In this document: positions 17,059 through 25,727 of the stretch, in pieces
Position numbering within the stretch: the stretch's first letter is position 1
Layout: each line of letters opens with the position of its first letter
Source of the DNA: Dryocola sp036489025
Lineage (GTDB): Bacteria; Pseudomonadota; Gammaproteobacteria; Enterobacterales; Enterobacteriaceae
Assembly: GCA_036489025.1 (NCBI GenBank)
Contig: DASXGN010000010.1
Location: 153,801-217,800, forward strand
DNA length: 64,000 bases
Direction of reading: 5' to 3'
The notes under the pieces: model-generated
What the model was told of the DNA's origin: nothing
The model's input: only the letters and a program-made list of their open reading frames with translations
Databases searched by the model: none
Position numbers and translations under genes: made by a program

Positions 17059-17718
17059 ATGGCTGTAATACAAAATATCGTCCAGGCGCTTTGGCAACAC
17101 GATTTTGCCGCCCTGGCAGACCCTCATGTGATTGGTGTTGTCTATTGCGTCATGTTTGCGACGCTGTTTTTGGAAAATGGGCTGCTGCCGGCTTCATTTT
17201 TACCGGGAGACAGCCTGCTGCTGCTGGCGGGCGCGCTGGTGGCGAAAGGCGTGATGGATTTCGTACCTACCATGGTTATTTTGACCTCGGCTGCGAGCCT
17301 CGGCTGCTGGCTGAGCTACCTGCAAGGGCGCTGGTTAGGGAATACCAAAACGGTGAAAGGCTGGCTGGATCAGCTGCCCGCACAATATCACCAGCGGGCC
17401 ACGCATATGTTCGATCGTCACGGCTTACTGGCGCTGCTGGCCGGGCGTTTCCTGGCCTTTATTCGCACCCTGCTGCCCACCATGGCGGGCATTTCCGGGC
17501 TCAGCAATCGTCGTTTCCAGTTCTTTAACTGGCTCAGCGCGCTGCTGTGGGTTGGCGTAGTCACGAGCTTCGGCTACGCGCTGAGCATGATCCCCTTCGT
17601 CAAACGTCATGAAGATCAGGTGATGACCTTTCTGATGATCCTGCCGATTGTCCTGCTGGTGGCCGGTTTAATCGGCACGCTGTTCGTGGTGCTCAAAAAA
17701 AAAGTTAGGCTCGCATAG
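17059..17718 (+). CDS. yghB: DedA-family inner-membrane protein YghB
   Basis: DedA-family membrane protein; in E. coli YghB and YqjA act redundantly in membrane homeostasis and are proposed proton-coupled transporters, possibly of undecaprenyl phosphate. The 219-residue product equals E. coli YghB in length. It has the conserved ENGLLPASFLPGDSLL motif with its acidic residues, GRFLAFIRTLLPTMAG with the key arginines, and several membrane segments. AGGA at 17048-17052 supports the ATG at 17059, and alignment begins there; an upstream in-frame ATG at 16996 lacks homology. Confidence 0.95.
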   Translation: MAVIQNIVQALWQHDFAALADPHVIGVVYCVMFATLFLENGLLPASFLPGDSLLLLAGALVAKGVMDFVPTMVILTSAASLGCWLSYLQGRWLGNTKTVKGWLDQLPAQYHQRATHMFDRHGLLALLAGRFLAFIRTLLPTMAGISGLSNRRFQFFNWLSALLWVGVVTSFGYALSMIPFVKRHEDQVMTFLMILPIVLLVAGLIGTLFVVLKKKVRLA

Positions 17719-17726
17719 ATAGCTCC

Positions 17727-17748
17727 CCCTCTCCCGTCGCGGAGAGGG
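17727..17748. repeat. Short palindromic repeat after yghB
   Basis: CCCTCTCC at 17727-17734 pairs with GGAGAGGG at 17741-17748. It shares the core arms of the palindrome after dkgA, and it lies between convergent yghB and yqhC. It lacks a T-run, so a simple terminator role is doubtful. Confidence 0.65.
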
Positions 17749-17753
17749 AAAAA

Positions 17754-18644
17754 TCAAATCATTCGCATGCGCGCCACGTCTTCTCCCGGCGTCACGCCAA
17801 AGTAACGTTTAAACTCCCGGCTGAACTGCGAGGCGCTCTCGTAGCCCACCCGCACCGCCGCGGTGCTGGCTTTTAATCCGTCGTGCAGGATTAGCATCCG
17901 CGCTTTATGCAGCCGATAGCTTTTCAGGTATTGCAGCGGCGAGGTGCTGGTGACCGACTTAAAGTTATGGTGAAACGCCGACACGCTCATGTTCGCCTCG
18001 GCGGCAAGCTGGTCTACAGACAGGTTCTCGGTGTACTGCGTTTCAATGCGTCGCAGCACGCGGCCAATCAGGCTGAAATGCGTCTGGCGGCTGACCAGCG
18101 CCAGCAGCGCACCGCCTCGCGGCCCGGTCAGAATCAGATAAAGAATCTCGCGGATAATCTGCTTGCCGAGGATGCGGGCATCCAGCGGGCGTTCCATTAC
18201 GTCCAGCAGCCGCTCAACGGCGCACAGAATCTCCCCGGACAGCTCGGCTGAGTTAATCCCCGTTGAGCACGTCTGAGGATGGAACAAATCATCCTCACCG
18301 ATATCCATCAGCAGATCCTGAAGCTGCAAAATGTCGACGTTAATGCGCATTCCCGCCAGCGGCACTTCGGGAGTCGCAAAAGTTTCACATTCGAAGGGTA
18401 AAGGTACGGTGAGCAGCAGATATTCACTGGCGTCGTAGCGGAATACGCGATCGTTGATATATCCCGTTTTATGTCCGGAAAAGAGAATTACGATCCCCGG
18501 CTCGTACATGACTGGCGTTCGGGCATTGGGCTTCGTGCCGTACAGCAGTCGCACATTGGGGATAGCGTTCAGGGCAGGATTTTCATTTTGTATCAATTGA
18601 TTAATCTTCTGCGTTAGCTGCTGGCAAATCATTTTCCGGTTCAT
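17754..18644 (-). CDS. yqhC: AraC-family activator of yqhD (YqhC)
   Basis: AraC/XylS-family regulator; in E. coli YqhC activates yqhD and dkgA in response to aldehydes such as glyoxal. The N-terminal about 190 residues form the sensing domain, including a cysteine (HPQTCSTG) of interest for electrophile sensing. The C-terminal about 100 residues hold two helix-turn-helix motifs (LSVDQLAAEANMSVSAFHHNF and ASTAAVRVGYESASQFSREF). The ATG at 18644 was chosen because GGAG lies nine bases upstream; in-frame starts at 18650 and 18659 are possible. It is divergent from its likely target yqhD. Confidence 0.9.
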   Translation of the reverse strand: MNRKMICQQLTQKINQLIQNENPALNAIPNVRLLYGTKPNARTPVMYEPGIVILFSGHKTGYINDRVFRYDASEYLLLTVPLPFECETFATPEVPLAGMRINVDILQLQDLLMDIGEDDLFHPQTCSTGINSAELSGEILCAVERLLDVMERPLDARILGKQIIREILYLILTGPRGGALLALVSRQTHFSLIGRVLRRIETQYTENLSVDQLAAEANMSVSAFHHNFKSVTSTSPLQYLKSYRLHKARMLILHDGLKASTAAVRVGYESASQFSREFKRYFGVTPGEDVARMRMI

Positions 18645-18836
18645 AGACATCCGCTCCACAAGGCTTTTTTAGCGCTATCAGTGTGCGTCCGTTTCTGACA
18701 TTTCTCCAGCAGTCTGGAGAAATGGGCAAGACAAAGGCAGGAATATGCATTGAGAGATAGCGGCGGGGAGCCGACAATGGCCCCATCAAAAAACGACGGA
18801 CAATGTCTTTTTCACCCACCTAATGGGAATAAATAA

Positions 18837-20000
18837 ATGAATAACTTCAATCTACATACTCCGACCCGCATCCTGTTTGGTAAAGGCGCTATCGCCGAGC
18901 TGCGCGACCAGATCCCGGCCAACGCCCGCGTGCTGGTCACCTACGGCGGCGGCAGCGTGAAGAAAAACGGCGTGCTGGACCAGGTTAATGCCGCGCTGGA
19001 AGGCCTGAACGTGCTGGAGTTCGGCGGTATCGAACCTAACCCAACCTACGAAACGCTGATGAAGGCAGTCGACATCGTTCGCAAAGAAAACGTGACCTTC
19101 CTGCTGGCCGTTGGCGGCGGTTCCGTACTGGATGGCACGAAGTTTATCGCTGCGGCGGCCAACTATCCGGCGGATATCGATCCCTGGAATATTCTGCTGA
19201 CCCGCGGTAACGACGTGCAGAGCGCCATTCCTATGGGCTCCGTGCTGACCCTGCCTGCGACAGGCTCTGAATCTAACAAAGGTGCCGTAGTTTCTCGCCG
19301 CGCAACCGGTGATAAGCAGGCATTTATGTCCGAACACGTGCAGCCTGTCTTCGCCGTACTCGATCCGGTTTACACCTATACCTTGCCGCCGCGCCAGGTG
19401 GCTAACGGCGTAGTCGACGCCTTCGTGCATACCGTGGAGCAGTACATCACCTACCCGGTGAACGCCAAAGTGCAGGATCGTTTTGCCGAAGGCATCCTGC
19501 TGACGCTGGTTGAAGACGGCCCGATTGCTCTGAAAGAGCCAGAAAATTACGACGTGCGTGCCAACGTGATGTGGGCCGCGACTATGGCGCTTAACGGCCT
19601 GATTGGCGCAGGCGTGCCGCAGGACTGGGCGACCCATATGCTGGGCCATGAGCTGACCGCCATGCACGGCTTAGACCACGCGCAAACGCTGGCGGTCGTC
19701 CTGCCTTCCCTGCTTAACGAAAAACGGGCGGAAAAACACGCCAAGCTGTTGCAGTACGCAGAGCGCGTGTGGAATATCACCAGCGGCAGCGAAGAAGAAC
19801 GCATTGACGCAGCCATCGACGCAACCCGCCGTTTCTTCGAGAAAATGGGCGCGCCAACTCGCCTGTCCGCCTACGGTCTGGACGGCAGCACCATCCCGGC
19901 TCTGCTGACCAAGCTTGAAGAGAAAGGGATGACGCAACTGGGTGAAAATCAGGACATTACCCTGGACGTCAGCCGTCGCATTTACGAAGCGGCGCGCTAA
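18837..20000 (+). CDS. yqhD: NADPH-dependent alcohol dehydrogenase / aldehyde reductase YqhD
   Basis: Cytoplasmic iron-containing-type alcohol dehydrogenase that uses NADPH to reduce short-chain and lipid-derived aldehydes. The 387-residue protein has the E. coli length. Zinc ligands D194, H198, H267 and H281 are all present (VVDAFVHT and THMLGHELTAMHGLDH), as are the cofactor motifs TYGGGSVKK and AVGGGSVLDG. It is transcribed divergently from yqhC and followed by dkgA, as in E. coli, so aldehyde-induced co-expression is expected. Confidence 0.97.
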   Translation: MNNFNLHTPTRILFGKGAIAELRDQIPANARVLVTYGGGSVKKNGVLDQVNAALEGLNVLEFGGIEPNPTYETLMKAVDIVRKENVTFLLAVGGGSVLDGTKFIAAAANYPADIDPWNILLTRGNDVQSAIPMGSVLTLPATGSESNKGAVVSRRATGDKQAFMSEHVQPVFAVLDPVYTYTLPPRQVANGVVDAFVHTVEQYITYPVNAKVQDRFAEGILLTLVEDGPIALKEPENYDVRANVMWAATMALNGLIGAGVPQDWATHMLGHELTAMHGLDHAQTLAVVLPSLLNEKRAEKHAKLLQYAERVWNITSGSEEERIDAAIDATRRFFEKMGAPTRLSAYGLDGSTIPALLTKLEEKGMTQLGENQDITLDVSRRIYEAAR

Positions 20001-20061
20001 GTAATTTACCCATTTGGTTTTCGTTTTCGGGTATTTGGTCCAGACTTAACTGCAATTGTGA

Positions 20062-20082
20062 CACCGGGGCGGGCCCCCGGTG
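20062..20082 (+). other. GC-rich hairpin between yqhD and dkgA
   Basis: CACCGGGG at 20062-20069 pairs perfectly with CCCCGGTG at 20075-20082. No T-run follows, so it is more likely an RNA-stability or partial attenuation element than a full terminator. Confidence 0.55.
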
Positions 20083-20106
20083 CTATCGCTCATTAAGGAG
20101 GAACGC

Positions 20107-20934
20107 ATGGCAAATCCAACAGTAATCAAGCTCCAGGACGGGAACGTGATGCCTCAGTTGGGCCTCGGCGTATGGCAAGCCAGTAACGATCAGGTACTGC
20201 TGGCCATTGATAAGGCGCTGGAAGTCGGCTATCGCTCAATCGATACCGCCGCGGCGTACAAAAACGAAGACGGCGTTGGCGACGCTTTAAAAAAGGCAGG
20301 CCTGCCGCGCGATGAACTGTTTATCACCACCAAACTCTGGAATGACAGCCAGCAGCGCCCGCGTCAGGCCCTCGAAGAGAGCCTGCAAAAGCTGCAGCTG
20401 GATTTCGTCGATCTCTATCTGATGCACTGGCCTGTGCCGAGCAAAGACCACTACGTTGAAGCCTGGAAGGGAATGATTGAGCTGCAAAAGCAGGGGCTGG
20501 CAAAGAGCATCGGCGTCTGTAATTTCCAGGTCAACCATTTGCAAAGGCTGATTGATGAAACGGGCGTCACGCCGGTTATCAATCAGATAGAACTCCATCC
20601 GCTGCTTCAACAGCGCCAGCTTCACGCCTGGAACGCCACCCATAAGATTCAGACCGAATCCTGGAGCCCGCTGGCACAGGGCGGCGAAGGGGTCTTCAAT
20701 CAGAAAATCATTCGCGATCTGGCGGATAAATACGGCAAAACCCCGGCGCAGATTGTCATTCGCTGGCATCTGGACAGCGGCCTGGTGGTGATCCCTAAAT
20801 CGGTCACGCCGTCGCGCATCGCCGAAAACTTTGCGGTGTTTGATTTCCGTCTGGATAAAGACGAGCTGGGCGAGATTGCGAAGCTGGATAGCGGCAAGCG
20901 CCTCGGGCCTGACCCGGACGTGTTTGTGGGTTGA
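20107..20934 (+). CDS. dkgA: 2,5-diketo-D-gluconate reductase A / methylglyoxal reductase
   Basis: NADPH-dependent aldo-keto reductase that reduces 2,5-diketogluconate and methylglyoxal. The 275-residue product equals E. coli DkgA in length. The catalytic tetrad is D46 and Y51 (SIDTAAAYKNE), K76 (FITTKLW) and H107 (LMHWP); the cofactor-binding IPKSVTPSRIAEN is intact. AAGGAGG just before the ATG at 20107 supports the start. It follows yqhD on the same strand. It ends six bases before the window's clearest copy of the CCCTCTCC palindrome. Confidence 0.96.
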   Translation: MANPTVIKLQDGNVMPQLGLGVWQASNDQVLLAIDKALEVGYRSIDTAAAYKNEDGVGDALKKAGLPRDELFITTKLWNDSQQRPRQALEESLQKLQLDFVDLYLMHWPVPSKDHYVEAWKGMIELQKQGLAKSIGVCNFQVNHLQRLIDETGVTPVINQIELHPLLQQRQLHAWNATHKIQTESWSPLAQGGEGVFNQKIIRDLADKYGKTPAQIVIRWHLDSGLVVIPKSVTPSRIAENFAVFDFRLDKDELGEIAKLDSGKRLGPDPDVFVG

Positions 20935-20943
20935 GTAAAACAT

Positions 20944-20987
20944 CCCTCACCCCGGCCCTCTCCTGCGGGAGAGGGTTAGGTTGAGGG
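20944..20987. repeat. Dispersed palindromic repeat after dkgA
   Basis: A double palindrome: inner arms CCCTCTCC (20956-20963) and GGAGAGGG (20968-20975), outer arms CCCTCA (20944-20949) and TGAGGG (20982-20987). It lies between the convergent genes dkgA and ygiQ. The same cores recur at 17727-17748 and, diverged, at 2531-2632. Confidence 0.75.
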
Positions 20988-20999
20988 CGTGACTGACTT

Positions 21000-23216
21000 T
21001 TAGCGAGCGCTAACCGGCTTTTTCTTCGCACCGGTTTTGACGCCAGCCTTTTGAGCTACCGCAGGCTTAGCTCCGGCGGCAGGGCGACGCTGATGTGCTA
21101 TCGGCGTATGTTTGGTTAAGGCCGGACGTGCGCCTCGGGTATAGCGACGCGCTTCGCGCATCTCTTCTAACGTCGGAGCCGGAACCAGACACTCGCGGCG
21201 ACCGCCAATCAGATGCTTCTTGCCCATCGCTTCCAGCGCTTCGCGAATCAGCGGCCAGTTGGCCGGATCGTGATAGCGCAGCAGCGCTTTATGCAGGCGG
21301 CGCTGACGATCGCCCTTCGGCACCACGATGTCCTCACTCTTGTAGCTGATTTTACCTAACGGGTTCTTGCCGGTGTAATACATCGTCGTAGAGTTAGCCA
21401 GCGGCGACGGATAGAAGTTTTGCACCTGATCCAACCGGAAGCGGTTCTTCTTCAGCCACAGCGCCAGATTCACCATATCTTCATCACGCGTGCCCGGATG
21501 GGCGGAGATGAAGTAAGGGATCAGGTACTGCTCTTTCCCGGCCTGTTTCGAATAGGTATCAAACAGCTCTTTGAAGCGGTGATAGCTGCCCATTCCCGGC
21601 TTCATCATCTTCGACAGCGGGCCTTCTTCGGTATGCTCCGGGGCAATTTTCAGATAGCCGCCCACGTGATGGGTAGCCAGCTCTTTGATATAACGCGGAT
21701 CTTCTACCGCCAGATCGTAGCGTACGCCGGAAGCCACAAGGATCTTCTTGATGCCTTTCAAATCACGGGCGCGACGATAGAGGTCAATAGTCGGCTGGTG
21801 ATTAGTGTCCATGTGCGGACAAATGTCCGGGTAAACGCAGGACAGGCGGCGACAGGTTTGTTCGGCGCGCGGCGACTTGCAGCGCAGCATGTACATGTTG
21901 GCGGTCGGGCCACCAAGATCCGACACCACGCCGGTAAAGCCAGGCACGGTATCGCGCATCTTCTCGATTTCGCTGATGATCGAGTCTTCTGAACGGCTCT
22001 GGATAATGCGCCCTTCGTGCTCGGTAATGGAGCAGAACGAACAGCCGCCGAAGCAGCCGCGCATGATGTTGACCGAGAAACGAATCATCTCATAGGCTGG
22101 GATACGCGCCTTGCCGTAGGAAGGATGCGGCACGCGCTGGTACGGCAGAGCAAACACGCTGTCCATCTCTTCGGTGGAAAGCGGGATCGCCGGTGGGTTA
22201 ATCCAGATATAGCGATCGCCGTGCTTTTGCATCAGCGCGCGTGCGCAGCCAGGGTTGGTTTCATGGTGCAAAATACGCGACGCGTGGGCGTACAGCACCT
22301 TGTCGTTTTTCACTTTTTCAAACGAGGGGAGCAGCACGTAGGTTTTCTCCCACGGCTTAGGACGAGCAGGCTGAACGACCACGGCTTTGCCTGCGTCTTT
22401 TTTGACTTCTGCCGCCGGTTTGCCGCTGTCCGCGCACGGCAAATCTTCGCCGTACGGATGAGGAATAGGGTCGATGCGCCCCGGCGTATCCAGACGCGTA
22501 GAATCCACGCCGGACCAGCCCGGCATCGCCTCTTTACGCATCATCGCCGTGTTGCGAACGTCATTAATCTGCTCGATGGTTTCGCCCATCGCCAGACGAT
22601 GCGCGACTTCCACCAGCGGGCGTTCGCCGTTGCCGAAGATCAGCATATCGGCCTTGGCATCCACCAGAATGGAGCGGCGAACGGTATCCGACCAGTAATC
22701 GTAGTGCGCGGTACGGCGCAGGCTGGCTTCAATGCCGCCGAGGATGACCGGCACGTCGCGCCAGGCTTCTTTACAGCGCTGGGTGTAAACAAGGGAGGCG
22801 CGATCCGGGCGCTTGCCCGCCACGTTATCCGGCGTGTAGGCGTCGTCATGGCGCAGTTTGCGGTCGGCGGTGTAGCGGTTAATCATCGAGTCCATGTTGC
22901 CCGCCGTCACGCCGAAGAACAGATTCGGCTTACCCAGACGCATAAAGTCTTCTTTGCTGTTCCAGTCCGGCTGAGCGATGATCCCCACGCGGAAGCCCTG
23001 GGCCTCCAGCATGCGGCCGCAGATCGCCATGCCGAAGCTCGGATGGTCAACGTACGCATCTCCGGTAACCAGAATGATGTCGCAGCTGTCCCAGCCTAAA
23101 TCGTCCATTTCCTTGCGTGACATGGGTAAAAACGGTGCCGGGCCAAAACAGGCTGCCCAGTATTGAGGCCACGAAAAGAGTTCGCGATCGGGCTGGATCA
23201 AGCTTATAGAGCTCAT
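21000..23216 (-). CDS. ygiQ: Radical SAM protein YgiQ (UPF0313)
   Basis: Large radical S-adenosylmethionine protein of the UPF0313 family; its reaction is not firmly known. The 738-residue product matches E. coli YgiQ. The iron-sulfur cluster motif is CFGGCSFC (Cx3Cx2C) in NIMRGCFGGCSFCSITEHEG, near the middle of the protein. An N-terminal B12-binding-like region precedes it. The C-terminal tail is Lys/Arg/Ala/Pro rich and variable. The ATG at 23216 aligns with the E. coli start MSSISLIQPDR. Confidence 0.95.
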   Translation of the reverse strand: MSSISLIQPDRELFSWPQYWAACFGPAPFLPMSRKEMDDLGWDSCDIILVTGDAYVDHPSFGMAICGRMLEAQGFRVGIIAQPDWNSKEDFMRLGKPNLFFGVTAGNMDSMINRYTADRKLRHDDAYTPDNVAGKRPDRASLVYTQRCKEAWRDVPVILGGIEASLRRTAHYDYWSDTVRRSILVDAKADMLIFGNGERPLVEVAHRLAMGETIEQINDVRNTAMMRKEAMPGWSGVDSTRLDTPGRIDPIPHPYGEDLPCADSGKPAAEVKKDAGKAVVVQPARPKPWEKTYVLLPSFEKVKNDKVLYAHASRILHHETNPGCARALMQKHGDRYIWINPPAIPLSTEEMDSVFALPYQRVPHPSYGKARIPAYEMIRFSVNIMRGCFGGCSFCSITEHEGRIIQSRSEDSIISEIEKMRDTVPGFTGVVSDLGGPTANMYMLRCKSPRAEQTCRRLSCVYPDICPHMDTNHQPTIDLYRRARDLKGIKKILVASGVRYDLAVEDPRYIKELATHHVGGYLKIAPEHTEEGPLSKMMKPGMGSYHRFKELFDTYSKQAGKEQYLIPYFISAHPGTRDEDMVNLALWLKKNRFRLDQVQNFYPSPLANSTTMYYTGKNPLGKISYKSEDIVVPKGDRQRRLHKALLRYHDPANWPLIREALEAMGKKHLIGGRRECLVPAPTLEEMREARRYTRGARPALTKHTPIAHQRRPAAGAKPAVAQKAGVKTGAKKKPVSAR

Positions 23217-23389
23217 AATGCTTTCCGAAAAAATGATTTAAAAGTAACCAAAGCCGGCGATTATACGCCGTAATCAGGCAATAATTGAAGGGTTAAACCG
23301 CAGGGGGGGAAAGTGCCCCGTCATCCACCATTTTGACACCGTCGCGGTGGACGCCGCGCGGCTCTTCCACCCGACTGATATTTCAGAGC

Positions 23390-24802
23390 TTATGGTGCAG
23401 GATTCACCAGGATCTGGCCAATTGAGCCCCGGTCCGCCATCTCCAGCGTCTGGCTGGAATAGAGGAACGGGAAGTGCTCCCAGGACGGCTGGCCGAAATA
23501 CACCAGCAGCTCAACCTGGCCGTCGATCCACACCGTATCTTTCCAGCCGCGATCTTCACCAAACGGAGCGGCCCCGTTAACGTTCTTAATCAGGAAGCTG
23601 ACGCCTTCGATATGGAAGGACTGCGGCATATCGGAACGCACGGTCCAGCGCTCCCAGGTGCCCTGCTGCGTCTGAATATCAATGCGTTTGATATCCCACA
23701 GCTGGCCGTTGATACCCGGCTCGTCGCCCAGCGTAATATCGCGGCTGCGCGCCGGGCTGCCGTTGATAATTTCATCCGGCAGCAGGCGCATCGGCAGGCT
23801 GTCGGTCACTAACGGCAGCAGGCCGGTTGGGCGCAGCGTCAGCACCAGGGTAGAGATCAGAATGCTGGAAGGCTCAAAGAAGCCGCGAATGCGATCCATA
23901 ATTCCGGCGGCTTCCCCGCAGGTGATCGACACTTCTTTCCCTTCCGTCATATCAACCAGGATTTCACGCCGCTCGCCCGGAGCCAGCGAAAGCTGTTTGA
24001 CCGAAACGGGCGCGGGTAAAAAGCCCTGATCGCTTGAGATCACGTGCATCGCCCGGCCGTCGCTCATTTGCAGCAGGTAGCGACGCGCGTTTGACGCGTT
24101 GAGCAAACGCAGGCGCACCCAGCCGCGAGAAACCTCAACGTACGGACCCTGTACGCCGTTCACTAAAAGGGTATCGCCAACGAATCCGCCGCTGCCCGGC
24201 TCAACGTATTCCGGCGCGCCGAAGTTATCCAGACGCTTATCCTGGATGATGACCGGAAAATCATCCACGCCGTAGTGATTAGGGATCGGCAGCGATTTGC
24301 TGACCTCATCCTCAATCAGCCACATCCCCGCCAGCCCGTTATACATCTGCTGGGCGGAGCGATTCGGCGTGCTGGCACGATACCAAAGCGTGGCGGCCTG
24401 TTGACGCATCGGCAGCACCGGCGCCCAGTCAACGCCGGGTGACATCATGCGCGGCGCACCGCCCATTAACGGGCCCGGCACCTGGAGACCGGCAATGGTC
24501 ATGCCGATATTTTCCTGCAGACGGTTGCTGTAAATCATCTTCACGTCGTCGCCGTTCCAGACGCGAATGGTTGGTCCAAGATAGCGCCCGTTCAACCCCC
24601 AAACCGGCGCTTTCGCACCGCCGGTGAAGGACCAGTGCGCCCGCTGCAAAGTCAAAAACAGCGGCTGCCCGCGGCGAGATTCGAGTAAAGGGGGGACGGG
24701 GAGCGGCAGCTGCTGACCGGCCGCATTTGCCCTCAGTGGCATCGCACCCGCACAAAGTGCAATTCCCGATGCCTGAATAAACTGACGCCGACTGAGTGAC
24801 AT
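23390..24802 (-). CDS. ftsP: Cell division protein FtsP (SufI)
   Basis: Periplasmic multicopper-oxidase-like protein without catalytic copper that stabilises the divisome under stress. The 470-residue protein begins with a twin-arginine signal (LSRRQFIQASGIALCAGAMP), so it is exported folded by Tat. Three cupredoxin domains follow. It matches E. coli FtsP in length. It lies downstream of plsC on the same strand with 77 bases between, as in E. coli, so plsC-ftsP may be one transcript. Confidence 0.95.
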   Translation of the reverse strand: MSLSRRQFIQASGIALCAGAMPLRANAAGQQLPLPVPPLLESRRGQPLFLTLQRAHWSFTGGAKAPVWGLNGRYLGPTIRVWNGDDVKMIYSNRLQENIGMTIAGLQVPGPLMGGAPRMMSPGVDWAPVLPMRQQAATLWYRASTPNRSAQQMYNGLAGMWLIEDEVSKSLPIPNHYGVDDFPVIIQDKRLDNFGAPEYVEPGSGGFVGDTLLVNGVQGPYVEVSRGWVRLRLLNASNARRYLLQMSDGRAMHVISSDQGFLPAPVSVKQLSLAPGERREILVDMTEGKEVSITCGEAAGIMDRIRGFFEPSSILISTLVLTLRPTGLLPLVTDSLPMRLLPDEIINGSPARSRDITLGDEPGINGQLWDIKRIDIQTQQGTWERWTVRSDMPQSFHIEGVSFLIKNVNGAAPFGEDRGWKDTVWIDGQVELLVYFGQPSWEHFPFLYSSQTLEMADRGSIGQILVNPAP

Positions 24803-24879
24803 AATTGCTCCCTGTAAAACTTAAAACGTGGGGCGATACAATCCGTATCGCCAGAGGGGAAAACCCCGGAATCAGGCAA

Positions 24880-25635
24880 TCAGCTCGCCTGTTTTTTCTC
24901 AACCGTGCCGGACGCTTCGCGTTCCGCTACTTCTTTATTCAGCTCGTCGATTTTCGCCATCATAATCTCACGGCAGTCGGTGGCAAGCTTGCGGACCTGA
25001 TCTTTACCATAGTGGCTGATATCGATAGGCGGCAGCATTTCAACAATCACCAGGCCGTTGTTCCAGCGGTTTAGCTTAATTTTATTACTGGTATTGGAAA
25101 CGCACACCGGAATAATTGGGACCCCGGCTGCAATAGCGGCATGAAACGCACCGGTTTTAAACGGTAGCAGTCCACGACCTCGGCTGCGCGTACCTTCGGG
25201 GAACATCCAGACGGAAACGTTGCGCTTTTGAATCTGCGCCACAACCTGCGAAATCGTACTGTGTGCTTTCGCGCGGTTATCACGGTCGATAAGCATGTTG
25301 CCCGTAAGCCAGTAAAGCTGACCGAAGAAAGGGATCCACAGCAGGCTTTTCTTGCCAACGGTCACGGTCGGCGGCTGGACGATGTTCGCCGCGGTCACCA
25401 TATCGAAGTTGTTCTGATGGTTAGCGATATAGATTGCCGTCGGGTGGTTTTCAGCCCCTGCCGGAAGACGTGTTTCCACCTTCAGGCCAAAGACCGGCGC
25501 CATGCGGCCAAACAGATGACCAAAAGTGGCAACGTGACGTGGATTACGCGGGCTAAATAAGCAGTAAATGCAGCCCAGAATACACACCAGGATGCAGTAA
25601 ATAACAACAATAATGAAACGAACAATGGATAGCAT
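24880..25635 (-). CDS. plsC: 1-acylglycerol-3-phosphate O-acyltransferase
   Basis: Inner-membrane acyltransferase making phosphatidic acid from lysophosphatidic acid, an essential step of phospholipid synthesis. The 251-residue product shows an N-terminal membrane segment, the catalytic HX4D motif (NHQNNFD, H73 and D78) and the acyl-acceptor motif FPEGTRSRGRG (from E147). The ATG at 25635 was chosen by alignment with E. coli PlsC and AGAGG upstream; the frame runs 19 codons further without homology. Confidence 0.96.
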   Translation of the reverse strand: MLSIVRFIIVVIYCILVCILGCIYCLFSPRNPRHVATFGHLFGRMAPVFGLKVETRLPAGAENHPTAIYIANHQNNFDMVTAANIVQPPTVTVGKKSLLWIPFFGQLYWLTGNMLIDRDNRAKAHSTISQVVAQIQKRNVSVWMFPEGTRSRGRGLLPFKTGAFHAAIAAGVPIIPVCVSNTSNKIKLNRWNNGLVIVEMLPPIDISHYGKDQVRKLATDCREIMMAKIDELNKEVAEREASGTVEKKQAS

Positions 25636-25727
25636 AAACAACCTCTGAAGCCTAAATCGCTGACAAGTATGACCTGCTTTAGCGCAAAACACACCGTTTG
25701 AGCGGCAGCCGCGCCGCCCGAACGATT

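Noticed and set aside
22017..23099. A 360-codon plus-strand frame opposite ygiQ
   Set aside because: Its Arg/His/Ala-rich composition is typical of antisense of a GC-rich gene, and ygiQ is clearly on the other strand.
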